This document shows positions 1 through 5,722 of a stretch of 9,118 bases of DNA, in pieces; the first letter of the stretch is position 1, and each line of letters opens with the position of its first letter. The notes under the pieces were generated by a model. The model did not search any database and had not been told where the DNA came from. It saw nothing but the letters and a program-made list of their open reading frames with translations. Source of the DNA: Bacteroidales bacterium (GTDB taxonomy: Bacteria > Bacteroidota > Bacteroidia > Bacteroidales > Paludibacteraceae); the NCBI GenBank assembly GCA_900766775.1, contig CAAFXN010000122.1, positions 1-9,118 on the forward strand. Direction: 5' to 3'. The position numbers and the translations under genes were made by a program.

Positions 1-1121
1 AGCGACAGATGTTCGTTGTACACCACCCGATAGTTCTCCGACAACTGCTCCAGCGCGCTCTGCAAGTACCGGCTGTTGTCCACGCACACCGTGATGCTCA
101 CCGCCGACGACTCTATCAGCGACACCCGCAACCGATGTTCCTTTATCACGTCGAAGATATGGCTCAGGCTCTCTTCCAGCACAAACGAAAAATCCTTCGC
201 GCGCATGGTCATCAGCACCTGATTCTTCTTCCATATATATATAGGTACGTCTATCGGACCTTTCGCGTCCGCATGTATCACGCTCCCTTTGGCGGTTGGG
301 TCGCCGAATGGCTTCACATACAGCGGGATATGCTTATTCTCCAACGGCCGTATCGTCTTCGGGTGAATAATCTGCGCGCCGGAATACGACAACTCCACCG
401 CATCGTTATACGACAACTCCGGTATCAGCACCGTGTCTGCCACCAGCCGCGGGTCGGCGTTCAGTATGCCCGGCACATCTTTCCATATCGTTACCGACTC
501 GGCTTGCAGGAAATTGCCGAACAGCGCCGCCGAATAGTCCGACCCCTCTCTGCCCAATGTCGTGCGCTCGCCGTTTGCCGTGCCGCCGATGAAGCCTTGC
601 GCCACCACCACGCGCGGACGACTCTCCCTATTCCACCCCGAAGCAATCTGCTTCTCCGACACCTCCATATCGACCTTCCCCTCGCAGAACGTATCGTCTG
701 TCCGCAGCAGTTTGGGCACGTTCCACCACTCCGTCGCTATCCCTTGGCTCAACAGGTAAACCGCCACTATCTGCGTGGACATCAATTCACCCATCGACAC
801 CACTTGGTCGTAGTTCTTGTCGTAACTGTCTTCCTTTCGGAAAGGTATCTCCGTCGGCAGACGCAGGTCCACGTTGTTCTTCAGCCCCAACTCGCTCATT
901 ATCTGCAAGTGGTAATCCATGATAGCCGCCCATTCCGTCTCGGCTTGCTCTTCCAGCCCTGCCATCTTGGCTGCCACCACGCGCTCCAAGGCGTTGGTTG
1001 TCTTGCCCATAGCAGACACCACCACCAGCAACTCGCCTTCCGTCCGAGCCACTATCTCGCAAAGATTGCGCACCCCCGCCGCATTCTTCACCGACGCTCC
1101 ACCAAACTTAAATACCTTCAT
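1..1121 (-). CDS. lysC: Aspartate kinase, C-terminus cut by window edge
   Basis: Phosphorylates L-aspartate with ATP, the first step toward lysine/diaminopimelate, threonine and methionine, in the cytoplasm. I translated 373 full codons from the ATG at 1121; the frame is open to base 1, so the end lies outside the window. Residues 5-11 read KFGGASV, the amino-acid-kinase nucleotide motif. About residues 187-199 (TTLGREGSDYSAA) match the family's GRGGSDxTAA, residues 213-225 (WKDVPGILNADPR) match its TDVDGV-TADPR, and SYNDAVELSYSGAQ with HPKTI (about 247-265) match SYxEAxELAxFGAxVLHPRT. An ACT-like regulatory region starts near residue 311. This looks like a monofunctional kinase, but a C-terminal homoserine dehydrogenase fusion cannot be ruled out from the part seen. 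It follows ribH by 44 nt containing a hairpin, and is probably in the same transcript. Family call is secure; isozyme symbol less so. Confidence 0.93.
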   Translation of the reverse strand, partial: MKVFKFGGASVKNAAGVRNLCEIVARTEGELLVVVSAMGKTTNALERVVAAKMAGLEEQAETEWAAIMDYHLQIMSELGLKNNVDLRLPTEIPFRKEDSYDKNYDQVVSMGELMSTQIVAVYLLSQGIATEWWNVPKLLRTDDTFCEGKVDMEVSEKQIASGWNRESRPRVVVAQGFIGGTANGERTTLGREGSDYSAALFGNFLQAESVTIWKDVPGILNADPRLVADTVLIPELSYNDAVELSYSGAQIIHPKTIRPLENKHIPLYVKPFGDPTAKGSVIHADAKGPIDVPIYIWKKNQVLMTMRAKDFSFVLEESLSHIFDVIKEHRLRVSLIESSAVSITVCVDNSRYLQSALEQLSENYRVVYNEHLS

Positions 1122-1139
1122 TTCTAATCTTACTGGGGA

Positions 1140-1158
1140 CGCAGGCGTCTCGCCTGCG
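1140..1158. repeat. 8-bp perfect palindrome between ribH and lysC
   Basis: CGCAGGCG-TCT-CGCCTGCG forms a perfect 8-bp stem with a 3-nt loop, in the 44 nt between the ribH stop and the lysC start. There is no T-run after it in either direction, so it does not look like an intrinsic terminator. It could be an RNA hairpin in the lysC leader, an mRNA processing or stability element, or a copy of a dispersed GC-rich palindrome like those elsewhere in this window. Confidence 0.6.
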
Positions 1159-1165
1159 GTAAAAA

Positions 1166-1645
1166 CTACAAATTCGCCATCCGAATAGCCGTGTATGCAC
1201 CTTCCACGCCTTTGTTGCCTAATCGCCCTCCTGCTCTGTCAAGCGCCTGCTGCTTGTCCAGCGTGGTCAGCACGGAGAAAATCACGGGCACATTCCCCTG
1301 CGCGTTCAGTATCGTTACGCCCTGCGTAACCGACTGACACACATAGTCAAAATGCGGCGTATCTCCTTGTATCACACAGCCTATCACCACTATAGCGTCC
1401 ATGTCCGCATACTCGTCTATCATCCGCGCCGCCGCGTAGGTCAACTCCACCGTCCCTGGCACATGTTGCACCAAGATGTTGTCCTCCTCCACGCCGTGTT
1501 TACGGAACGTATCTATCGCCCCCTGCGCCAACGCAAATGTTATCTCTGAGTTCCAGTCTGCCACAATAATTGCGTAACGCTGACGTTTCAGCACGTCAGC
1601 GTTAGGCAATGTGTTCGCATCATATTTCGACAAATCCGTCGTCAT
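1166..1645 (-). CDS. ribH: 6,7-dimethyl-8-ribityllumazine synthase
   Basis: Condenses 5-amino-6-ribitylaminouracil with 3,4-dihydroxy-2-butanone 4-phosphate, the penultimate step of riboflavin synthesis, in the cytoplasm. The 159-residue length is normal for the family. Visible motifs are VPGTVELTYAA (about 62-72, family VPGAxEIP), GCVIQGDTPHFDYV (about 89-102, with the catalytic histidine at about 98) and GVLTT/ERAG-GNKG-like segments near the end (SVLTTLDKQQALDRAGG, then GNKGVEGAYTAI). The start ATG at 1645 lies 3 nt after the stop of the TPR gene, so the two are tightly coupled. No other riboflavin genes and no obvious FMN riboswitch appear in this window; expression probably comes from the promoter before the TPR gene. 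Confidence 0.97.
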   Translation of the reverse strand: MTTDLSKYDANTLPNADVLKRQRYAIIVADWNSEITFALAQGAIDTFRKHGVEEDNILVQHVPGTVELTYAAARMIDEYADMDAIVVIGCVIQGDTPHFDYVCQSVTQGVTILNAQGNVPVIFSVLTTLDKQQALDRAGGRLGNKGVEGAYTAIRMANL

Positions 1646-1648
1646 AAC

Positions 1649-2329
1649 TTATTGAGCGATAGCAATGTACTTATCTATGTCTTGCGCCTCGGTCGAAGCG
1701 GGATAGTCTGCCTTCACTTGCTCAAAGGCTTTCTTCGCAGCACGCTTGTCGCCCTGCTCTAAATAGACGATACCGGCTTTCTTCAGGCTCATCGGAGCAA
1801 TCAACTCGTTGCCCGATTTTGCAGCAGCCTCAAAGGCAGACACGGCCTTGCCGTACTCGCCCAACTCCACGTAGGCATCACCCAGCAACTGCGAAGCGGC
1901 GGGGTCTATCATCAAATCTTTGGCGGAGAACTTCTTCAGATACTTCGCTGCGTCCTCATATTCGCCCAACTGATAATAGCAGATTCCTGCGTACAGAGCA
2001 GCCAGTTTGCCGGTCTGATACCACGAATAATCATCCGCAATCTGCTCAAAACCAACGCACTCTGCGTCATCGCCGTGCAATGCTTTCTCAAAGTCGCCTG
2101 CCATGAAATACACCACAGCTTTGGCGTTCTCGTTGCTTGCCTCCACGGCTTTGGGTTTCAGCACGTACTGGTTCAGCGCGATGATACCCATCACCACCAC
2201 GACTACTGCCAACACAATCCAACTCAGCAGATTAGCGTTTTTCTCAATCCAAAGACCTGCTGCCGACAAACTCTCGTTCACTTCTGCCAGATTCTGGTCT
2301 TCCTTCTTAAAATCTTCTTTCTTTGCCAT
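1649..2329 (-). CDS. Membrane-anchored tetratricopeptide repeat protein (YfgM-like layout)
   Basis: A 226-residue protein with a charged, Lys/Glu-rich N-terminus (1-20), one hydrophobic segment at about residues 34-55 (LLSWIVLAVVVVVMGIIAL) and a helical C-terminal part with TPR-like helix pairs at about 107-135 (AGICYYQLGEYEDAAKYL), 144-173 (LGDAYVELGEYGKAVSAFE) and 180-213 (AGIVYLEQGDKRAAKKAFE). This layout, with a short cytoplasmic tail, one anchor and periplasmic TPRs, resembles YfgM-type proteins, which are implicated in envelope protein folding; the exact role here is inferred. It is the first gene of the probable TPR-ribH-lysC transcript, 3 nt before ribH. From memory, a TPR gene next to ribH recurs in Bacteroidales. 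The ATG at 2329 sits about 65 nt below a good promoter match. Confidence 0.88.
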   Translation of the reverse strand: MAKKEDFKKEDQNLAEVNESLSAAGLWIEKNANLLSWIVLAVVVVVMGIIALNQYVLKPKAVEASNENAKAVVYFMAGDFEKALHGDDAECVGFEQIADDYSWYQTGKLAALYAGICYYQLGEYEDAAKYLKKFSAKDLMIDPAASQLLGDAYVELGEYGKAVSAFEAAAKSGNELIAPMSLKKAGIVYLEQGDKRAAKKAFEQVKADYPASTEAQDIDKYIAIAQ

Positions 2330-2393
2330 AATTATTTTGATATTTTATATTTTCTGCCTATCTTACTCATTTGTCTTTCTCCAAATAAGCGTG

Positions 2394-2425
2394 CAAAGAT
2401 ACTACTTTTTTCCGACATACGCAAA
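2394..2425 (-). promoter_or_regulatory. Bacteroidetes-type promoter for the TPR-ribH-lysC operon
   Basis: On the minus strand, TTTG (2425-2422) is followed by 20 nt and then TATCTTTG (2401-2394). This fits the Bacteroidetes housekeeping consensus (TTTG at -33, about 19-20 nt, TAnnTTTG at -7). The expected start site near 2388 gives a leader of about 60 nt before the ATG at 2329. Confidence 0.75.
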
Positions 2426-2733
2426 TTATTTCGCTTTTTTTCGTTATTTTTAGAATTTCATCTTTATTTTTCTTTAATTCCCGAACTCAAGCGAAACGAT
2501 CACAAACTACCATCAAACGCCTACCCCACTAATCGCAAACACCCACTCAGCAGTTCATTTCGAACAAAGGACGAAAAAAGGTCGAAGAAAGAAAGAGCCA
2601 ATCACGGCAAAAAGACGGGTTAGATAGCCTAGCCTCAAATAAAACAAATTCATGCCATATCTCTATCCTCCAATAGCCCCAACGGGGCGACATAAAACAG
2701 CATAGGGGCTCGCCCCTATTATAAATCCCCCCC
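2426..2733. other. Intergenic stretch, AT-rich then with GC-rich hairpins
   Basis: No gene is supported here. Bases 2426-2480 are very T-rich on the plus strand and lie upstream of the TPR promoter. Bases 2481-2670 show nothing I can name. Two hairpins follow: GCCCC-AAC-GGGGC at 2676-2688, and ATAGGGGC-TC-GCCCCTAT at 2702-2719, whose innermost pair probably opens. On the minus strand the second is followed by GCTGTTTTATG, a weak T-rich tail, so it could act as a back-up terminator. A minus-strand reading frame through these hairpins has a composition imposed by the G/C runs and is not a convincing protein. Confidence 0.6.
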
Positions 2734-2768
2734 AAAAAAACTCCCCCGCCCCGATTACGGGGAGGGGG
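2734..2768 (-). terminator. Strong intrinsic terminator after the MBOAT-SGNH operon
   Basis: On the minus strand CCCCCTCCCCG (2768-2758), a TAAT loop and CGGGGCGGGGG (2753-2743) form an 11-nt stem with one T/C mismatch, followed by AG and seven T (2740-2734). It lies about 48 nt after the stop of the SGNH-like gene and in the right orientation. A second GC-rich arm at 2772-2780 could instead pair with 2744-2752. Confidence 0.8.
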
Positions 2769-2815
2769 CAGGGGGCGGGGCATTATATAGAAATACCAAA
2801 CCTCTTTTTATTAAC

Positions 2816-3733
2816 TCAATTTTTTATTATCCCCAACGAATCAATATCGTGTGCCAACTGTTTAGAAAATATCTCTGCCCCTTCTTTATTCAAATGGGTT
2901 GCATTATAAAAATATGTCGTATCATAACATATTGACAACTCATTATAATTGAGAATAGGAATATCAAATTCCGTTGCCAACTGTTCATATGTCTCATACA
3001 TCTCATCCATATTCACGCATTTTTCTGTTACTCCATGATACATAGGAGCATAAACAAAAATAACTTTTGTTCCCTTAGTTATCTGCTCTTGTAAAAAAGC
3101 ATGAAACTCTTTGTAAAGAATTGTATCCAATGTAGCATAAATTGTATCTACTTTGCTAAACAAAGAACCATCCCATTGGCACTCCATTCCGCAATATCCT
3201 TTTTTTGTCCATACCTGATTACTTGCATTTAATTTTTGCATAGGATTGGCTCCCACATATCTATAAAAAGGAATGTGTTTCTCAAATATAGAAAATTTCT
3301 CATACCTATCTATCGTACTTAAGAATTCCTTATCATAAAAATAAGGAAAGAATTGCTCTCGTTCATATCCTCTTGTAACCCCTAAGGAAAAAATATCTAT
3401 ATTTTGTATTAAAAACTTAGGTATGCCATGAAAACGACAATAAGTATTATATTTAATTATTTGTCTATTTATACCGCTTCCATCAATTCCTAAGTTATAT
3501 GAGTTGGTAAATAACACGCTGTCAAGAATTTGAGGACTATACTGAACCCATGCTCTCGAACTTCCATTTATTACCAAGTCATTACATATTGTATCATAGA
3601 AAATATAGTTCCAACTATTATAAACCCTATCTTTGTTTCTATGCAATTGATATGAAATAATAGCATCAGCCCCTATCATAATGAAAAATAGGAGGACACC
3701 AAAGAAAAGTGACGTATAGCAGAATCTCTTCAT
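2816..3733 (-). CDS. Membrane-anchored SGNH-hydrolase-like protein, partner of MBOAT
   Basis: With the ATG at 3733 the protein has 305 residues and begins MKRFCYTSLFFGVLLFF, a positively charged start plus a hydrophobic signal anchor (about 8-27). This start is 2 nt after the MBOAT stop; an earlier in-frame ATG at 3766 would add 11 residues and overlap the upstream gene. SGNH-like blocks are GSSRAW at 57-62 (nucleophile serine region), YNLGIDGSG at 79-87 (block II) and NATHLNKEGA at 277-286 (block V). Family block V is DxxH; here the Asp position is Asn277, with His280 kept. Such proteins work with MBOAT acyltransferases, as AlgJ/DltD do with AlgI/DltB, in moving acyl groups to extracytoplasmic polymers; that role is inferred from context. 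Its GC content is much lower than its neighbours. Confidence 0.75.
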   Translation of the reverse strand: MKRFCYTSLFFGVLLFFIMIGADAIISYQLHRNKDRVYNSWNYIFYDTICNDLVINGSSRAWVQYSPQILDSVLFTNSYNLGIDGSGINRQIIKYNTYCRFHGIPKFLIQNIDIFSLGVTRGYEREQFFPYFYDKEFLSTIDRYEKFSIFEKHIPFYRYVGANPMQKLNASNQVWTKKGYCGMECQWDGSLFSKVDTIYATLDTILYKEFHAFLQEQITKGTKVIFVYAPMYHGVTEKCVNMDEMYETYEQLATEFDIPILNYNELSICYDTTYFYNATHLNKEGAEIFSKQLAHDIDSLGIIKN

Positions 3734-3735
3734 AT

Positions 3736-5004
3736 TCAAAATTGAAAATAAATAAATTGTGTACATTCAAAATATCCAAATAAGGCTATAAAGCAAATTA
3801 GCAAAAAGTACACTCCCCACCTAATTATTCTATTTGTATGGATATGAAAATTTAGTACATGTTCTTCCCTCCTATTTATCCACTCCACTACCAGCATCAC
3901 TAAAATGGATATAGCGAGGGGAATATAGTACCATCTATTCATCAGCCATGGGATAGTGAATAACGATGGAGAGAAAATGCCTGTTACCCATGCCGTTAGT
4001 GTCTTCATACCCGTTGCGCGGAAGATAATCCAGCCGAAGACGACCAGCGCAAAGGTCAGCAGTATCTTGGGCAAGTCGCGCCATGTGGGGGCATCCATAT
4101 ACTTGCGATTCTTGCCTGTCAGTATCAGCGGCAGGAAGAGCAAAGCATGATACGCGCCCCACAGCACAAATGTCCAATTTGCACCATGCCAAAAGCCACT
4201 CAACAAAAAGATAATAAAGGTATTCCGCACCACTATGGCTTTCTTATATGCCTCACACACGCCATCGGTCGAAAGCCTACCGCGGAATAGTAATTTACAA
4301 ATTTTCAAATTTACAAATTTACAAACTGCCTCCTTCGGCACCTCAGGTTGGCTGCCGCCCAATGGGATATACACATAGTCCCGAAACCATGTCGTCAGCG
4401 AGATATGCCAACGCCGCCAAAACTCAGCAATATCCCTGCTGAAATAAGGCACGTTGAAGTTGCGCATCAACCGAATGCCAAACAACTTCGCCGTACCGAT
4501 GGCGATATCCGAATACCCAGAGAAGTCCCCATAAATCTGAAAAGTGAACAGCACCGCCGCCAATGCCAGTGTGCTCCCCGACTGCTCACCCATCGAGCCG
4601 AAGACCGTATCCACATATGTCGCGCAGTTGTCCGCCACCACTATCTTCTTGAACAAGCCCCATAGTATCTGCCGCATGCCGTCCACAGCCTGCTGATAAT
4701 CGAACACCCGCCGCTGCTGAAACTGCGGCAACAGGTTCGTCGCACGCTCAATAGGTCCTGCCACCAACTGCGGGAAGAAACTCAAAAACGCTGCAAACGC
4801 CACCACATCCCGAGTCGCAGCAATCTTTCCCTTATAGACATCAATAGAATACGAAAGCGCCTGAAAGGTATAGAAACTAATCCCCACAGGCAACACCAAG
4901 TGCAGCAGATGCGCCTCCGCATCTACGCCAAACAGCCGAGCAAACGACTCAACAAAGAAATCATAGTACTTGAAAACCCCTAAGATACCCAAGTTCAGCA
5001 ACAC
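3736..5004 (-). CDS. MBOAT O-acyltransferase, C-terminal part of a frameshifted gene
   Basis: Membrane-bound O-acyltransferase of the DltB/AlgI type, expected to move acyl (usually acetyl) groups across the inner membrane onto a cell-surface polymer. The 422-residue piece listed from the GTG at 5004 is the longest frame, but homology-like sequence continues upstream in the same frame to about 5070 (NPSQGIARRCILSPRFWLWA), where it must join the N-terminal piece. Key motifs are FWRRWHISLTTWFRDY (about 195-210), YIPLGGS (212-218) and SGFWHGANWTF with the invariant histidine at about 273. Many hydrophobic segments are seen. An unusual stretch of about 35-40 residues (about 220-258), partly coded by an 8-bp tandem repeat, lies in the loop between these motifs. 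The last 70 or so codons are AT-rich like the following gene. The GTG is probably not a true start. Confidence 0.85.
   Translation of the reverse strand: MLLNLGILGVFKYYDFFVESFARLFGVDAEAHLLHLVLPVGISFYTFQALSYSIDVYKGKIAATRDVVAFAAFLSFFPQLVAGPIERATNLLPQFQQRRVFDYQQAVDGMRQILWGLFKKIVVADNCATYVDTVFGSMGEQSGSTLALAAVLFTFQIYGDFSGYSDIAIGTAKLFGIRLMRNFNVPYFSRDIAEFWRRWHISLTTWFRDYVYIPLGGSQPEVPKEAVCKFVNLKICKLLFRGRLSTDGVCEAYKKAIVVRNTFIIFLLSGFWHGANWTFVLWGAYHALLFLPLILTGKNRKYMDAPTWRDLPKILLTFALVVFGWIIFRATGMKTLTAWVTGIFSPSLFTIPWLMNRWYYIPLAISILVMLVVEWINRREEHVLNFHIHTNRIIRWGVYFLLICFIALFGYFECTQFIYFQF
4293..4324. repeat. Four 8-bp tandem units inside the MBOAT gene
   Basis: On the plus strand the units are ATTTACAA, ATTTTCAA, ATTTACAA and ATTTACAA, one with a single change. 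They code for part of the extra loop KFVNLKICK in the MBOAT protein. Because 8 is not a multiple of three, gain or loss of one unit would break the frame. Confidence 0.8.
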
Positions 5005-5048
5005 ATTCGCCCACAGCCAGAAGCGGGGAGACAGTATGCAACGGCGGG

Positions 5049-5327
5049 CTATTCCTTGCGAAGGATTACCCCCCCCGTGGGATTTTGATGTTCGCAGGCT
5101 TTTACAATCAGCAACCCGCTACCATAAGAACAAAGCGTGGTGAGCGCAATCAGCAGCAGGAATTTCCAATCCCACCAACCGTAGAACACATAACTCGCTA
5201 TCAATACAAACAAATTCTGCCACCACAACTGCCGCTTGCACCTGCGCAAAGCGTAGTCGAACACAAACCAATACAGCAGAAAAACAATTGGCAGAAATAG
5301 CGCAAACTCTATCGAATTGAACAGCAT
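5049..5327 (-). CDS. MBOAT O-acyltransferase, N-terminal part of a frameshifted gene
   Basis: A 92-residue frame starting MLFNSIEFALFLPIVFLLYW, the characteristic start of Bacteroidetes MBOAT proteins, with hydrophobic segments at about 8-24 and 38-76 and the family-like SYVFYGWWDWKF (about 45-56). After residue 86 (QNPTGG) the frame reads six unrelated residues and stops at 5049. The true continuation is in the -1 frame, entered at a run of eight G on the coding strand (5076-5069). One added G would give a single protein of 530 residues, a normal MBOAT length; removal of two G would give 529. The break may be a real inactivating mutation, a phase-variable tract, slippage-dependent expression, or a homopolymer sequencing error. 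No match to the promoter pattern seen elsewhere here was found upstream. Confidence 0.8.
   Translation of the reverse strand: MLFNSIEFALFLPIVFLLYWFVFDYALRRCKRQLWWQNLFVLIASYVFYGWWDWKFLLLIALTTLCSYGSGLLIVKACEHQNPTGGVILRKE
5069..5076. repeat. G8 homopolymer tract at the MBOAT frame break
   Basis: Eight C on the plus strand, read as eight G in the MBOAT coding strand. The upstream frame reads ACG GGG GGG and then leaves the family sequence; the family continues in the -1 frame as GGT AAT CCT. A small hairpin, TCCTT-CGC-AAGGA (5065-5053), starts 3 nt after the tract on the mRNA. Confidence 0.85.
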
Positions 5328-5341
5328 GGGGGAATTGGAAT

Positions 5342-5380
5342 GAGGAATTAAGAGGGCGTTGAGAATTATGAATTAAGAGG
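5342..5380. repeat. Short direct repeat of GAATTAAGAGG upstream of MBOAT
   Basis: The 11-mer GAATTAAGAGG occurs at 5345-5355 and 5370-5380, with a related GAATTATG stretch between. It lies just upstream of the MBOAT start. It resembles low-complexity GAATTATGAATT-type sequence, more of which is found at 5620-5634. Confidence 0.55.
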
Positions 5381-5411
5381 ACAATGCAGTGGAAGACTGC
5401 GTATTAACTTA

Positions 5412-5567
5412 CAAAAAAAGCACTGCATAGCGTTTACTCGAGAAAACTCCTAATGAATAGGATTTGAAGTGTACCTTTCCTTTGTAATCCGACCACCTCA
5501 TCGCTACAATATCGCTATTGGTCTCCGCGTAGAGTATCGGCACGCCATCAGTCGGTAGGGACTCCAG
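5412..5567 (-). other. Possible small gene or gene remnant in intergenic DNA
   Basis: Between in-frame TAA codons at 5568-5570 and 5409-5411 there are 52 open codons. Their translation has a balanced, protein-like composition, including VPILYAETNSDIVAMRWSDY and GKVHFKSYSLGVFSSKRYA, ending in AVLFL. No good start is present: the choices are a GTG 44 codons before the stop or an ATG 30 codons before it. I do not recognise the peptide. It overlaps the left arm of the inverted repeat described separately, so it may be the tail of a dead gene or part of a small repeated element. It is weak evidence for an expressed protein. Confidence 0.25.
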
Positions 5568-5611
5568 TTAAAGATTTTTGTTGAGTTTTCCGGTCTCTTG
5601 CTATGCAGTGC
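5420..5611. repeat. Imperfect inverted repeat bounding about 190 bp (MITE-like)
   Basis: GCACTGCATAGC (5420-5431) is the exact reverse complement of 5600-5611. Further in, GAAAACTC (5442-5449) is the reverse complement of 5583-5590, after 10 and 9 unmatched bases respectively. Together these give imperfect arms of about 30 nt around about 130 bp. I see no flanking target-site duplication and no transposase. A degenerate miniature transposable element or a structured RNA are both possible. Confidence 0.4.
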
Positions 5612-5612
5612 C

Positions 5613-5691
5613 CGTGGGTAATTATGAATTATGATCTCTTATTTCTTTTGGGTGCGGCCTGGAGACCGCACCTCCTCGTGGGTAATTATGA
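5613..5691. repeat. 15-bp direct repeat flanking a GC-rich palindrome
   Basis: CGTGGGTAATTATGA occurs exactly at 5613-5627 and 5677-5691. Between the copies, GGTGCGG (5651-5657) and CCGCACC (5666-5672) form a 7-bp perfect stem with an 8-nt loop. Neither side has a T-run, so this is not a typical terminator although it lies downstream of the outer membrane protein gene. The arrangement suggests repeated insertion or duplication of a dispersed intergenic element. Confidence 0.6.
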
Positions 5692-5722
5692 GGGCATTGT
5701 TCATCAAAACAAAGTGCTTTTT

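Noticed and set aside
9..1127. A 372-codon plus-strand open frame across the whole aspartate kinase gene
   Set aside because: It lies antisense to a clear lysC and is very rich in His, Arg, Leu and Gln, as expected from the codon bias of the opposite strand. No domain is recognisable.
1140..1158. Intrinsic terminator between ribH and lysC
   Set aside because: The stem is strong but no T-run follows on either strand.
2075..2623. Plus-strand frames across the TPR gene start and its upstream region
   Set aside because: They are antisense to the TPR gene and its promoter, with a low-complexity Phe/Leu-rich translation from T-rich DNA.
2547..2783. A 78-codon minus-strand frame through the GC-rich hairpins
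   Set aside because: Its composition is set by the G/C runs and the terminator stem, and it starts inside the terminator. It has no protein-like features of its own.
3734..3766. Longer start for the SGNH-like gene at 3766
   Set aside because: It would overlap the MBOAT end and add 11 residues before a normal signal-anchor start. The ATG at 3733, 2 nt after the MBOAT stop, fits better.
5328..5722. CRISPR-like repeats in the non-coding stretch
   Set aside because: The repeats are only two copies each, of different short sequences and irregular spacing, with no cas gene nearby.
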